Positions 25,290 to 34,042 of a stretch of 64,000 nucleotides of DNA are shown piece by piece. The DNA comes from Kumtagia yinganensis (GTDB lineage: Bacteria; Pseudomonadota; Alphaproteobacteria; Rhizobiales; Rhizobiaceae). The stretch spans positions 1-64,000 of the forward strand of contig NZ_JBEBMH010000012.1 in NCBI RefSeq assembly GCF_040081985.1. The letters are read 5' to 3'. Each line of letters begins with the position of its first letter. The first letter of the stretch is position 1. The notes under the pieces are model-generated. The model saw nothing but the letters and a program-made list of their open reading frames with translations, was not told the DNA's origin and did not search any database. A program made the position numbers and the translations under genes.

Positions 25290-26786
25290 TCAAAATCGCG
25301 GAATGTCCGGGAACGGCAATTTTCCGCCGGAAATGTGCATCCGGCCGAGTTCAGCGCAGCGGCGCAGTTGCGGGAACACTTTTCCGGGGTTGAGCAGGTG
25401 GTTGGGATCGAAGGCGCATTTGACGCGCATCTGCTGGTCGAGATCGATCTCGTTGAACATTTCGGGCATCAGGTCGCGCTTTTCGACGCCCACGCCGTGT
25501 TCGCCGGTCAAGACGCCGCCGACTTTTACGCAGAGCCGCAATATGTCGGCGCCAAAGCCTTCCGCCTTTTCCAGTTCCCCGGGCTTGTTGGCATCGTAGA
25601 GGATCAGCGGATGGAGGTTGCCGTCGCCCGCGTGGAAGACGTTGGCGACCCGCAGGCCGTATTGCTCCGACAGCTCGCGCATGCCGGCCAGCACGCGCGG
25701 CAGTTCCTTGCGCGGAATGGTGCCGTCCATGCAGTAATAATCCGGCGAGATGCGACCGACGGCCGGGAACGCCGCCTTACGGCCCGCCCAGAAGGAAAGC
25801 CGTTCCTGATCCGAAGTCGAGATGCGGCACGTGGTGGAACCGTTGCTGTGGGCGATGGCTTCGACCCGGCCGATCAGGTGGTCGACCTCGACGCCCGGCC
25901 CGTCCAGTTCGACGATCAGCAGCGCCTCGCATTCCAGCGGGTAGCCGGCATGGACAAAATCCTCGGCGGCGCGGATCGCCGGCCGGTCCATCATCTCCAT
26001 GCCGCCGGGGATGATGCCGGCGCCAATGATATCGGCGACGCATTGGCCGCCCTGCTCGCTGGTCGGAAAGCCGATCAGCAGCGCGCGCGCCGTCTCCGGC
26101 TTCTTCAAAATACGCACGGTCACCTCGGTGACGACGCCTAGCAGCCCCTCGGAGCCGGTCATGACGCCGAGCAGGTCGTAACCTTCCGCATCCAGATGTT
26201 TTCCGCCGAGACGCACCACCTCGCCACTCATCAGCACCATCTCGATGCCGAGCACATTGTTGGCGGTCAGCCCGTATTTCAGGCAGTGCACGCCGCCGGA
26301 GTTTTCCGCGACATTGCCGCCAATCGAGCAGGCGATCTGCGAGGACGGGTCCGGTGCGTAGTAAAAGCCTTCGTCCTCGACGGCGCGCGTTATGCCGAGA
26401 TTGGTCACGCCCGGCTGCACCACCGCGACGCGATTGAGATAGTCGATCTCCAGAATCTCGTTGAAGCGGCTCATCACCAGCAGCACCGCATCCTCCAGCG
26501 GCAGCGCGCCGCCGGAGAGCGAGGTGCCCGAGCCGCGGGGAACGACGCGGATGTTGCGCTCGTCGCAATATTTGAGGATTTTCGAGACCTGCTTCGTCGT
26601 CTCGGGCAGCACGACCACCAGCGGCAGTTGCCGATAGGCGGTCAACCCGTCGCTCTCGAAGGCGCGCATCTCGTTGACGGTGTCGACCACGCCCTCGCCG
26701 GGAACGATCCGCCTGATATCGGCGACGATCTCCGCACGCCGCCGCAACGTCGCGGCATCGGGGGTCGGCATGGCTAGTCCGGACAT
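25290..26786 (-). CDS. glcD: Glycolate oxidase catalytic subunit (FAD)
   Basis: The 498-residue flavoprotein oxidises glycolate to glyoxylate. The FAD-binding domain (VVLPETTKQVSKILKYC, VPRGSGTSLSGGALPLEDAV, GGNVAENSGGVHCLKYG) and the C-terminal FAD-oxidase domain (VFHAGDGNLHPLILYD, GVLTGEHGVGVEKRDLM) are complete. First gene of the glcDEF cluster, behind a perfect TGGTAAAA palindrome. Close relatives act on D-lactate, but the glcE/glcF context favours glycolate. Confidence 0.94.
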   Translation of the reverse strand: MSGLAMPTPDAATLRRRAEIVADIRRIVPGEGVVDTVNEMRAFESDGLTAYRQLPLVVVLPETTKQVSKILKYCDERNIRVVPRGSGTSLSGGALPLEDAVLLVMSRFNEILEIDYLNRVAVVQPGVTNLGITRAVEDEGFYYAPDPSSQIACSIGGNVAENSGGVHCLKYGLTANNVLGIEMVLMSGEVVRLGGKHLDAEGYDLLGVMTGSEGLLGVVTEVTVRILKKPETARALLIGFPTSEQGGQCVADIIGAGIIPGGMEMMDRPAIRAAEDFVHAGYPLECEALLIVELDGPGVEVDHLIGRVEAIAHSNGSTTCRISTSDQERLSFWAGRKAAFPAVGRISPDYYCMDGTIPRKELPRVLAGMRELSEQYGLRVANVFHAGDGNLHPLILYDANKPGELEKAEGFGADILRLCVKVGGVLTGEHGVGVEKRDLMPEMFNEIDLDQQMRVKCAFDPNHLLNPGKVFPQLRRCAELGRMHISGGKLPFPDIPRF

Positions 26787-26809
26787 TTTGCGCGGCCCTG
26801 GCGAGCGAG

Positions 26810-26828
26810 TGGTAAAAATCTTTTACCA
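26810..26828. promoter_or_regulatory. Candidate GntR (FadR-type) operator upstream of glcD
   Basis: TGGTAAAA-ATC-TTTTACCA is a perfect 8-bp inverted repeat, 24 bp upstream of the glcD start. TGGT/ACCA ends are common in FadR-subfamily operators. The adjacent FadR-type gene at 28503 is a natural candidate. Confidence 0.5.
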
Positions 26829-26888
26829 GCAATTGGGGAGCACGGCAAGCAATCGCAAGCGGTGCGATCTAGAAGCTATCTCAAGGAC

Positions 26889-28205
26889 TTAGTGTTTTGC
26901 GGCGCCGTCCTGTTCGCGGTGCGAGCGGCGGATTCGGCGTACACCCCACCACACGGCGAGGATCGCCAGCGGCACCGAAGCCGCAGTGACCAGTTCCGGC
27001 TTCACCTCGAGGCCGAAAATGGAAAAGCCCTTGGCCAGATAACCAACCAAGCCGACGACATAATAGGAGACAGCGGCGACGGACAGGCCCTCGACCGTCT
27101 GCTGCAGGCGCAGTTGCAGCCGGGCGCGGTTGTTCATGGAGGCAAGCAGATCACGGTTCTGCTTTTCGACCTCGACGTCGACCCAGGTGCGCAGCAGCGT
27201 CGTAGCGCGGCTAAGTTTTTGCGAAAGACCGGTTTGCCGTCCTTCCACCGACTGGCAGGTGCGCATGGCAGGCGCGACACGCCGCTGCAAAAATCCCGCC
27301 CAGGTGTCATAACCCGCGACAGTCTCTTCGCCGAGCGCCGCCAGACGCTCCTGCACGATACCGTCATAGGCGCGGCTGGCGCCAAAACGGTAGAGACTGG
27401 CGGCGGCGTCGGCTTCCAATTCCGCAGCAAGTTCAGTAAGTTCGGCCAGAAGCGCCTGGCTGTCCCGGCGATCGGCGGCGCGCATGGCGCCGGTGATCTC
27501 GGCAAGCCGGTCCTCTATCCGGCGCAGCCGCCCCGACAGCGACTGCGCCAGCGGCAGGCCAAGCATGGCAAGCGTCCTATAGGTCTCGATCTCGATCAGG
27601 CGCTGGGCCAGCGCGCCGCGACGCGACGCGGTCAGTCCCCGGTCGAGCACCAGGATGCGGGTCAATCCGTCGCCGTCCTGGCGAAAATCGGTGACGATGG
27701 CGGCCAGACCATTCTCGGCCAGCGAATAACAAAGGCTCTCGGCATCGAAGGAATCAATCAGCGCCTGGTTGGAAGGGATCCAGTCGCGAATTTCCAGCCG
27801 GATGCCGGAGACCACCGTTCCAGGCGGCGAAAAACCGTTGCCGAAGGGTGAATCCTCGCTCATGCGCTCGCCAAGCGGTCCCTCCCACAGATAGGTCGAG
27901 AATTCGGTATGCCGCTCCCAGCGCAGCGTGCCCCTGCCCCATCTCATGGCGTGATGGCGGGCCTGCCTGTCGGGCGCGGCGATGCCGAGCCGGCGCGACA
28001 GTTCGGAGAGCACCGCGTGATCGACGCTGCCACCGGCCTCGGTCATGAAGGACAACTGTATGAGGACGCGCGGTTTTTCGATCAGCGGATGGGGACGCGC
28101 ATGGACCTCGCCGATAGCGCCGGGGCGGCCCTCATGGGCGGCGAAACCCATCACCGTGCCGGTAACAGGCGGGACTAGGTTCAGTCGAATTGGCTCGGCA
28201 GCCAC
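26889..28205 (-). CDS. DUF3422-family membrane protein
   Basis: The 438-residue protein has a large cytosolic N-terminal domain (EGRPGAIGEVHARPHPLIEKPRVLIQLSFMTE is the recognisable start), an alpha-helical middle, and two C-terminal membrane helices (GLSVAAVSYYVVGLVGYLAKG and LVTAASVPLAILAVWWGV). That is the layout of DUF3422. The family has no assigned activity. It lies between glcD and the GntR gene and may be part of the same regulon. Confidence 0.85.
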   Translation of the reverse strand: MAAEPIRLNLVPPVTGTVMGFAAHEGRPGAIGEVHARPHPLIEKPRVLIQLSFMTEAGGSVDHAVLSELSRRLGIAAPDRQARHHAMRWGRGTLRWERHTEFSTYLWEGPLGERMSEDSPFGNGFSPPGTVVSGIRLEIRDWIPSNQALIDSFDAESLCYSLAENGLAAIVTDFRQDGDGLTRILVLDRGLTASRRGALAQRLIEIETYRTLAMLGLPLAQSLSGRLRRIEDRLAEITGAMRAADRRDSQALLAELTELAAELEADAAASLYRFGASRAYDGIVQERLAALGEETVAGYDTWAGFLQRRVAPAMRTCQSVEGRQTGLSQKLSRATTLLRTWVDVEVEKQNRDLLASMNNRARLQLRLQQTVEGLSVAAVSYYVVGLVGYLAKGFSIFGLEVKPELVTAASVPLAILAVWWGVRRIRRSHREQDGAAKH

Positions 28206-28470
28206 GATGTTTGCTCCGTGCGCCTACAACCTCTTCCTTATCGGCCCACGAGACCTTCAAGCCAATGGCGAATTTATTTCGCGCCGCACAATATTTCTTT
28301 CGCGCTGCAACATAGACATGTTCCAATCTATGTCCCTCCAGCAAGCTACTGAAAAACAGCCCGCCGCATCAGGATTGCCGCTGCACGACATTGCCTTGCC
28401 GTAGACAGGCCCCAATGGGGCAATCCCGATCTCCGACGGCGGTGGCGGAGCCACCAAAGCCTGAGTGGAT

Positions 28471-28487
28471 AATTTATTTGACCAATT
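28471..28487. promoter_or_regulatory. Candidate GntR autoregulatory site
   Basis: AATTTATTTGACCAATT resembles the palindromic LldR/PdhR-type operator (AATTGGT-N3-ACCAATT): one perfect half, the other matching 5 of 7. It lies 15 bp upstream of the regulator's start codon. Confidence 0.4.
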
Positions 28488-28502
28488 GTGGAGCATCCTC
28501 CT

Positions 28503-29324
28503 ATGGTCGATGGAGTCACCGGATACAGCCGCTTGAACGAACTTTTCTCAAGGATCGAACACTCGCGGACCGCCGACGAGGTCGTGCAGCAGATCGAGAG
28601 CCTGATCCTCGAAGGTGTGCTACGCAGCGGTGACCGGCTGCCCGGTGAACGCGAGTTGGCACGGCAGTTCGAGGTGTCGCGGCCGATCCTGCGCGATGCA
28701 CTGAAGGCGGTCGAGGCGCGCGGGCTGATCGTCACCCGGCATGGCGGCGGCACGCATGTCGCGGATGTCGTCGGCCAGGTCTTCGCCCCACCGGTCGCGG
28801 AACTGATCGTCAGCCACTCCAGGGCGCGGGTGGACTATCTTGAATACCGCCGCGAGATCGAGGGTATCGCCGCCGAATATGCGGCGCGGCGCATCACCGA
28901 CGACGATCGCGCGCTGTTGGACGGCATCATGGCTCGGATGACCCAGGCGCACGAGCGCGGCGATTTTTCGGAGCAGGCGGAGATAGACGTCGAGTTCCAC
29001 CATGCGATCGGCGAATGCGCGCACAACATCGTGCTGCTGCACACGCTGCGCGCCTGCTACAAACTGCTTTCGGACGGGGTGTTCGAGAACCGGCTGATCG
29101 TCTTCACCATGGCCGACGCGCGCGAAAAACTGCTCGCCCAGCATCGGGCAATCCACGCGGCGGTGGTTGGCGGCTACCCGGCGGCGGCGCGGCAGGCCGC
29201 GATGGACCACATCACCTTCATCGAACAGGCAATGGCACAGGCCGAGCGCACCGGCGAATGGCAGCGTGTTTCCCGGCTAAGGCTGCGGCAGCGGCTCGAC
29301 GGCGACAGACGGGCCGGGAAATGA
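28503..29324 (+). CDS. FadR-subfamily GntR transcriptional regulator
   Basis: The 273-residue protein has an N-terminal GntR winged helix (VVQQIESLILEGVLRSGDRLPGERELARQFEVSRPILRDALKAVEARGLI) and a C-terminal FCD effector domain with metal-binding-type residues in EFHHAIGE and QHRAIHAAV. GlcC, LldR and PdhR belong here. The position next to DUF3422 and glcDEF, with operator-like sites at both promoters, suggests control of glycolate or lactate use; the ligand is inferred, not shown. GGAG lies 9 bp before the ATG. Confidence 0.85.
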   Translation: MVDGVTGYSRLNELFSRIEHSRTADEVVQQIESLILEGVLRSGDRLPGERELARQFEVSRPILRDALKAVEARGLIVTRHGGGTHVADVVGQVFAPPVAELIVSHSRARVDYLEYRREIEGIAAEYAARRITDDDRALLDGIMARMTQAHERGDFSEQAEIDVEFHHAIGECAHNIVLLHTLRACYKLLSDGVFENRLIVFTMADAREKLLAQHRAIHAAVVGGYPAAARQAAMDHITFIEQAMAQAERTGEWQRVSRLRLRQRLDGDRRAGK

Positions 29325-29464
29325 GCGCGTGCATACGGCTGTTCGATCGGGCAGCGCACGCCGGAAAAGTCGGAGCAGCCGTCAATTCCGGCGACGTCGA
29401 TTAGGATCCGATGCCCGGCGCTCATGGCTCGCGCACCGAATAATCTTGTGGCAAACGAAGCGGC

Positions 29465-30202
29465 ATGACTGACGGAATCCATTATCTCGACGCGCGCGGG
29501 CCGGACGGCGTCCGCCTTTACGCCATCGGCGACGTGCACGGCCGGCTGGATCTGCTCGAAAAAATGCATGAGCGCATCGCTGGCGAGATCGAGCGTGACC
29601 GGCCGGCGGACTGGCGTATCATCCATCTCGGCGACTATGTCGACAGAGGCCCGGCATCGCGTGGCGTTCTGGCCTTCCTGATCGCCGCCCGCCGGCGCGA
29701 CGAGCGGATGATCACGCTCGCCGGCAATCACGATATCGGGTTTCTGGATTTCCTGGTGGCGCCGTCGAAGGAGTCTCTGTTCATGCAGTTCGGCGGCATC
29801 GAGACCGCGGCGTCGTACGATGTGCGGTTCGGACGGTTCTTTCGCGATCTCGACCGCTTTCACGCCGACCTGGTGCAGGCGGTTCCGCCGGAGCATGTCG
29901 GTTTCATCCGCTCCCGCAGGTTCAGCGTTTCGTTCGGCGACTTCTTCTTCTGCCATGCCGGTATCCGGCCGGGCATACCGCTCGACCGGCAGATATCAGA
30001 CGATCTGATCTGGATCAGGAACGAGTTCCTGCACCATCCGAACCTTCATCCGAAGGTCGTGGTGCATGGCCATACGATCACACGCGAGCCGGAAGTGTTG
30101 GCCAATCGAGTCAATGTCGACACCGGCGCATGGCGTTCCGGGGTGCTCACAGCGCTGGTGATCGAGGGCGCTGAAAAGCGCCTGATGACCGCGCAGGCCT
30201 GA
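29465..30202 (+). CDS. Metallophosphoesterase of the serine/threonine phosphatase type
   Basis: The 245-residue protein carries the full calcineurin-like set: GDVHGRLDLL (metal site), GDYVDRGPASRGV, GNHDIGF, and C-terminal His residues in CHAGIRPG and VVHGHTITREP, giving a two-metal centre. Relatives include PrpA-like protein phosphatases and ApaH. The natural substrate cannot be chosen from sequence. Its promoter region is unremarkable. Confidence 0.9.
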   Translation: MTDGIHYLDARGPDGVRLYAIGDVHGRLDLLEKMHERIAGEIERDRPADWRIIHLGDYVDRGPASRGVLAFLIAARRRDERMITLAGNHDIGFLDFLVAPSKESLFMQFGGIETAASYDVRFGRFFRDLDRFHADLVQAVPPEHVGFIRSRRFSVSFGDFFFCHAGIRPGIPLDRQISDDLIWIRNEFLHHPNLHPKVVVHGHTITREPEVLANRVNVDTGAWRSGVLTALVIEGAEKRLMTAQA

Positions 30203-30245
30203 TTTTTGGAGAGTGCCGCCCGGCAGTACCGGGCTTGGCAGTCGA

Positions 30246-30377
30246 TTAGTGGGTGGCGGCGACCACGCCGTAGCCGTCGACGACAACCTGCTGGCTGCCG
30301 GCATCGACCGAATAGACGCCCATCCCGAACAGGACGATGGCGACAAGCATGGCAAAGGAAAGAAGCGCGGAACGCAC
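30246..30377 (-). CDS. Possible 43-residue membrane peptide
   Basis: From a GTG at 30377 the frame gives a hydrophobic helix (LLSFAMLVAIVLFGMGVYSV) followed by DAGSQQVVVDGYGVVAATH and a stop. A TAA lies in frame 8 codons before the GTG, so longer starts are excluded. Third-position G+C is high. No strong ribosome site is visible. It resembles short conserved membrane peptides of Rhizobiales, but this is not certain. Confidence 0.4.
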   Translation of the reverse strand: MRSALLSFAMLVAIVLFGMGVYSVDAGSQQVVVDGYGVVAATH

Positions 30378-30597
30378 AGCGGTGATCTCGGTTGAATTCT
30401 CTTAAAGTCTTACGGGCGCACGGTTACGATTGTGTTTCCAATCCGCAGGAATAAGCGCGGAATCGGCTCCGTGGTTCCATGAAGGCGCCGCCTTCTAGGC
30501 TGAGACGCCGGGTAAATCGACCGTAAAGTTAACGTTTGCTGAAGAGTAACCGGCGAGCGTGACGTTTATGCCACGGGCATCCCGCGGGCATGGCGAC

Positions 30598-31311
30598 CTA
30601 AGCTTGCGGCGCCGGGATCGCCGCGACCCAGGCGCGCGCCAATGCCAGTCCCGCCGCGTCGGCGCCGGGACCATGGCGGGCGGCCTCGGCCTCGAAACGC
30701 CCCAGCCAGTCCGGCTGATTCTCGGCGATGGTTTTGGCGAAGGCAGCGTTCCATTCGCGCACCAATTTCCGGTCGGCTTCGAAATGGAACTGCACGCCAT
30801 AGGTGGCGCGGCCGACCCGGAACGCCTGGCTGCTGGCCACGCCGCTCGAAGCAAGATGCAATGCGCCGTCGGGAATGGAGAAGGTGTCGTCGTGCCACTG
30901 AAAAATCGAAAAGTCGCGCGGCGCGTGGCGCAGCACCGGGTCGGCCGTGCCCTCGTCGGTCAGGCTGACCGAGCACCAACCGAATTCGCTGGCGCCGCCG
31001 ATCTGGTTTTTGCCGCCGAAAGCGCGGGCCAGAAGCTGGCTGCCGAGGCAGATGCCCAGCACCGCCTTGTCCTTGCCCGAGAAATCGCGGGCCAGGTCGA
31101 GCAAGGAAGGGATGTAGGGGTATTCGTCGTCGGCAAGCGCGTTCTGGCCGCCTCCGAGGATGACGGCGGCATCGTAGCCGTCGGAATTCTCCGGCAGCGC
31201 GTCACCACGATGCGCCATGCGCAGGTCAATCTCCGCGCGTGCCTCATCGAGCGCGGTCGCCACCTGGCCCAACCCGCTGCCGTCGTAATTCTGGATGACA
31301 AGAACCCGCAT
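30598..31311 (-). CDS. Class I glutamine amidotransferase-like protein
   Basis: The 237-residue protein has the class I GATase triad: Cys88 in LGICLGSQLLA, and His/Glu in GVQFHFEAD. It lacks a fused synthetase domain, like the GMP-synthase-glutaminase-like proteins that hydrolyse gamma-glutamyl compounds. The partner or substrate is unknown. Its start codon lies 3 bp from a 161-bp palindrome, which therefore forms the whole 5' leader. Confidence 0.85.
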   Translation of the reverse strand: MRVLVIQNYDGSGLGQVATALDEARAEIDLRMAHRGDALPENSDGYDAAVILGGGQNALADDEYPYIPSLLDLARDFSGKDKAVLGICLGSQLLARAFGGKNQIGGASEFGWCSVSLTDEGTADPVLRHAPRDFSIFQWHDDTFSIPDGALHLASSGVASSQAFRVGRATYGVQFHFEADRKLVREWNAAFAKTIAENQPDWLGRFEAEAARHGPGADAAGLALARAWVAAIPAPQA

Positions 31312-31313
31312 CA

Positions 31314-31474
31314 GAGCAATGTCCGACCAGATTGAACCACTCTGCCGGGCCGGTTAGGGCCAAATCCTTCGGGCTTCGTCTCGACCGTACCGCCGGTACG
31401 GCCATTCGACGCAGCCCTCGACCTTGGCCCAAACCGTCTCCGGCAGAGTGGTTCAATCTGGTCGGACATTGCTC
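31314..31474. repeat. 161-bp palindromic element with perfect 35-bp arms
   Basis: 31314-31348 and 31440-31474 are perfect inverted copies (starting GAGCAATGTCCGACCAG). Inside, CGGTTAGGGCCAA pairs with CGGTTTGGGCCAA inverted, and CCGTACC-GCC-GGTACGG forms the tip, so the whole element folds on itself. It has no open gene. Size and symmetry suggest a MITE or a large REP-like repeat. Confidence 0.7.
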
Positions 31475-31559
31475 ACCCGCCTGTTTCGGAATGCAACCCT
31501 GCTGGCGTTCGATATCATGCGACCCGATCGGAATGAATAGACCAGAACGGAACCTTGCC

Positions 31560-32198
31560 ATGCCGCTGCAGAACCGCGTCGACCCGTTCGGCGAAATCCA
31601 TGCCGTGGCGGCCCGCGGGCAATTCACGGGAAACCGTGGCGTCATCCACGACCCGGAGACGAAGACGTTGCTCAAGCGCCGCTGGACGACCAAGGCGTGG
31701 CTGATCTGCGAATGCGATTTTCGGGGCCGCAAGCGCGAGGTCATGGGGCGCAACGCGCCGTCCGGCAATGCCGGGTGGACGGAGCTTTTCTTCCTCGACG
31801 AGGTGACGGCGTTGGCCGCTGGCCACCGCCCCTGCTTTTATTGCCGGCGCGAGCGGGCGGCACAGTTTTCCGACTGTTTCGCCGCCGGGAACGGGTTTTT
31901 GGGGCCGAAAGTGACCGAGATCGACGCGGTTCTGCATGGGCAGCGCGTGTCGTCGGGCAGTATCCCCAGGCAATTGACCCCGGAAGAGGCCGCAGAATTG
32001 CCGGACGGCACGATGGTTTTCCACGATCGCGTCGCATACGCACTCCGCGGTGGGCGGGCGTTGCGCTGGTCGTTCGAGGGTTATGCCGACGCCGGCACGC
32101 TTGAAAGGCTCGGCACGCCCCGCCTGCTCACGCCGCTGGCGACGGTGGCCGCGCTTCGGCACGGATATCAGCCGGCGTGGGGTGCCATGAGCGGATAG
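31560..32198 (+). CDS. Conserved protein of unknown function with a CxxC-type motif
   Basis: The 212-residue soluble protein starts MPLQNRVDPFGEIHAVAARGQFTGNRG. Conserved-looking segments are KRRWTTKAWLICECDF, RCRPCFYCRRERA-like (HRPCFYCRRERAAQF, two Cys three apart) and LPDGTMVFHD. A start further upstream would run into the 161-bp palindrome and is unlikely. The cysteine motif could bind metal. I do not assign a function. Confidence 0.75.
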   Translation: MPLQNRVDPFGEIHAVAARGQFTGNRGVIHDPETKTLLKRRWTTKAWLICECDFRGRKREVMGRNAPSGNAGWTELFFLDEVTALAAGHRPCFYCRRERAAQFSDCFAAGNGFLGPKVTEIDAVLHGQRVSSGSIPRQLTPEEAAELPDGTMVFHDRVAYALRGGRALRWSFEGYADAGTLERLGTPRLLTPLATVAALRHGYQPAWGAMSG

Positions 32199-32237
32199 GC
32201 CGGCGGCCCCGACTCTTCGGCTTGACGTCGATCTTTT

Positions 32238-32260
32238 CATGTATCATATGAAGTTACATG
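32238..32260. promoter_or_regulatory. Candidate Rrf2 operator overlapping the start codon
   Basis: CATGTA-N11-TACATG, with TCATATGA in the centre, spans 32238-32260. Its last three bases are the ATG of the Rrf2 gene. An operator here would block both transcription and translation start. Confidence 0.45.
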
Positions 32261-32704
32261 AGACACGACAGCCGGCTTTCGGCCACCCTTCACGCGTTGC
32301 TGCATATGGCCGAACAGGATCTGCCGATGACCTCCGGCGAACTCGCCACCTGCATGGGCACCAACCCGGTGGTGGTGCGGCGCACCATGGCGGGCCTGCG
32401 CGAGGCCGGTTTCGTGCGTTCCGAAAAGGGCCATGGCGGCGGCTGGGAGATCGCCTGCGACCTGTCGGCTGTGACGCTGAGGGACATCTACGATGCCCTG
32501 GGCGCGCCGACCCTGCTGGCGATCGGGGTGCATATCGAAAGCCCGTCCTGTCTGGTCGAGCAGGCGGTCAACCGGGCGCTGACCCCGGCCTTCGCCGAGG
32601 CCGAGGCGCTGCTGATCAGCCGCCTGGGCACGGTGACGCTGGCGGCGCTGGCGGATGATTTCCGGCGCAACACCGCCGCCCATCGCATTCGAAAAGAGGA
32701 ATGA
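32258..32704 (+). CDS. Rrf2-family transcriptional regulator
   Basis: The 148-residue protein has a winged helix typical of Rrf2 (SATLHALLHMAEQDLPMTSGELATCMGTNPVVVRRTMAGLREAGFVRSEKGHGGGWEIA). The three-cysteine cluster-binding motif of IscR/NsrR is absent; only scattered cysteines remain. That resembles the YwnA-like branch. It overlaps the flavoprotein gene by 4 bp (ATGA). Confidence 0.88.
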   Translation: MRHDSRLSATLHALLHMAEQDLPMTSGELATCMGTNPVVVRRTMAGLREAGFVRSEKGHGGGWEIACDLSAVTLRDIYDALGAPTLLAIGVHIESPSCLVEQAVNRALTPAFAEAEALLISRLGTVTLAALADDFRRNTAAHRIRKEE

Positions 32705-33600
32705 GCTTGATGTTCGACGCGATCATAGTCGGCGGCAGTTACGCCGGTCTCTCCGCCGCCTTGCAGTTGGCGCGGGCGCGGCGAAAGCTGCTTGTCATAG
32801 ACGGCGGCCAGCGCCGCAACCGTTTTGCAAAAACCTCGCACGGTTTTCTCGGCCAGGACGGCCGGGCGTCCGGCGACATCGTGGCCGACGCCCGCGCCCA
32901 ATTGCTGGCTTATCCGACCGTACGCTGGCTCGATGGCATCGCCCTCTCCGCCACATCCTCGGACAAGGCTTTTTCCGTCGCCATCGCCGACGAACAGGCG
33001 TTCGAGACCAGGCGGCTGCTGCTGGCGGGCGGCGTCACCGACGAATTGCCCGATATTCCCGGCCTGGCCGAGCGCTGGGGCAGAAGCGTGTTCCACTGCC
33101 CTTATTGCCATTGCTATGAACTCGGCGACGGGCCGATCGGCGTGCTCGGCGTCTCACCCGCCTCCCTTCACCATGCGCTGATGCTGCCCGACTGGGGCAG
33201 AACGACGCTGTTCGTCACCGACGCCTTTCCGCTGGACGACGACCGCATGGATGACCTGAAACGGCGCGGCGTATCCGTCGAACGCGAAAAGGTCGTCGCA
33301 ATCTCCGGCGACAGGGCGGACGTCGAACTTGCCGACGGCCGCGTGGTGCCCGTCGCCGGCCTGTTCACGGCGACCCGCACCCGCCCTACCGGAACACTGG
33401 CGGAGAAACTGGGCTGCGCGTTCGACGACGGGCCGATGGGACAGTTCATCCGCACCGACGCTGTCAAGGAAACCACCGTGCCCGGCGTGTTCGCCGCCGG
33501 CGACGCGGCGCGCGGAGCAGGCAATGTCGCGCTGGCGGTCGGCGACGGCGCGATGGCTGGCGCAGGCGTCCATCAATCGCTGATTTTTCGCGGCGATTGA
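32701..33600 (+). CDS. Thioredoxin reductase-like NAD(P)/FAD oxidoreductase
   Basis: The 299-residue flavoprotein has FAD-binding IIVGGSYAGLSAA, redox CPYCHCYE with Cys133 and Cys136, and the C-terminal GVFAAGDAARG. This matches the thioredoxin-reductase-like family that is paired with Rrf2 regulators. The substrate may be a disulphide, a quinone or another small oxidant. Coupled to the Rrf2 gene, so it probably answers an oxidative or electrophile signal. Confidence 0.85.
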   Translation: MSLMFDAIIVGGSYAGLSAALQLARARRKLLVIDGGQRRNRFAKTSHGFLGQDGRASGDIVADARAQLLAYPTVRWLDGIALSATSSDKAFSVAIADEQAFETRRLLLAGGVTDELPDIPGLAERWGRSVFHCPYCHCYELGDGPIGVLGVSPASLHHALMLPDWGRTTLFVTDAFPLDDDRMDDLKRRGVSVEREKVVAISGDRADVELADGRVVPVAGLFTATRTRPTGTLAEKLGCAFDDGPMGQFIRTDAVKETTVPGVFAAGDAARGAGNVALAVGDGAMAGAGVHQSLIFRGD

Positions 33601-33687
33601 CGCCTCGGTCTTTCCTGCTTGAAGAAAAATCAAATCCCGCCACAACGCAGCGAAACCCCTATTGTGGCTTGCTCGGAAAGCGACCGC

Positions 33688-33975
33688 TTACGCGCCATCG
33701 CCGCGCTGAATATCCATCAGCAGGCGCTCGGTCTTGGCGTCCTCGACGCGGTTGATGAAGCGGGAGGCCTCTTCCGCGTCGCGCAGTGTCTTGGTGATGG
33801 TGACCGAGGTGTGCACCAGCATGATCGCGGCCATCGCATAAAACCCCTTGGCGGCAAAACTGGCTTCGAGGAAGTAGATGCCGCCCGCCATCATCGCGGC
33901 CGCGACGCCGAAACTCAGCATGGTGAAGCTCTTCCAGGCGCCGGAGTCTTTTGGCGTATAAGAATTGACAGACAT
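33688..33975 (-). CDS. YiaA/YiaB-type two-helix membrane protein
   Basis: The 95-residue protein has two membrane helices (FTMLSFGVAAAMMAGGIYFLEA and GFYAMAAIMLVHTSVTITKTL), with the YiaAB signature. It follows pspA by 67 bp in the same direction, so a membrane-stress unit is plausible. Function unknown. Confidence 0.85.
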   Translation of the reverse strand: MSVNSYTPKDSGAWKSFTMLSFGVAAAMMAGGIYFLEASFAAKGFYAMAAIMLVHTSVTITKTLRDAEEASRFINRVEDAKTERLLMDIQRGDGA

Positions 33976-34042
33976 TTCTTCGATCCTTCTCGGTTTAGTG
34001 GGTCAGACGGTTCGGGGAAGTTTTAGTCAGTCCGGCGCGGCA

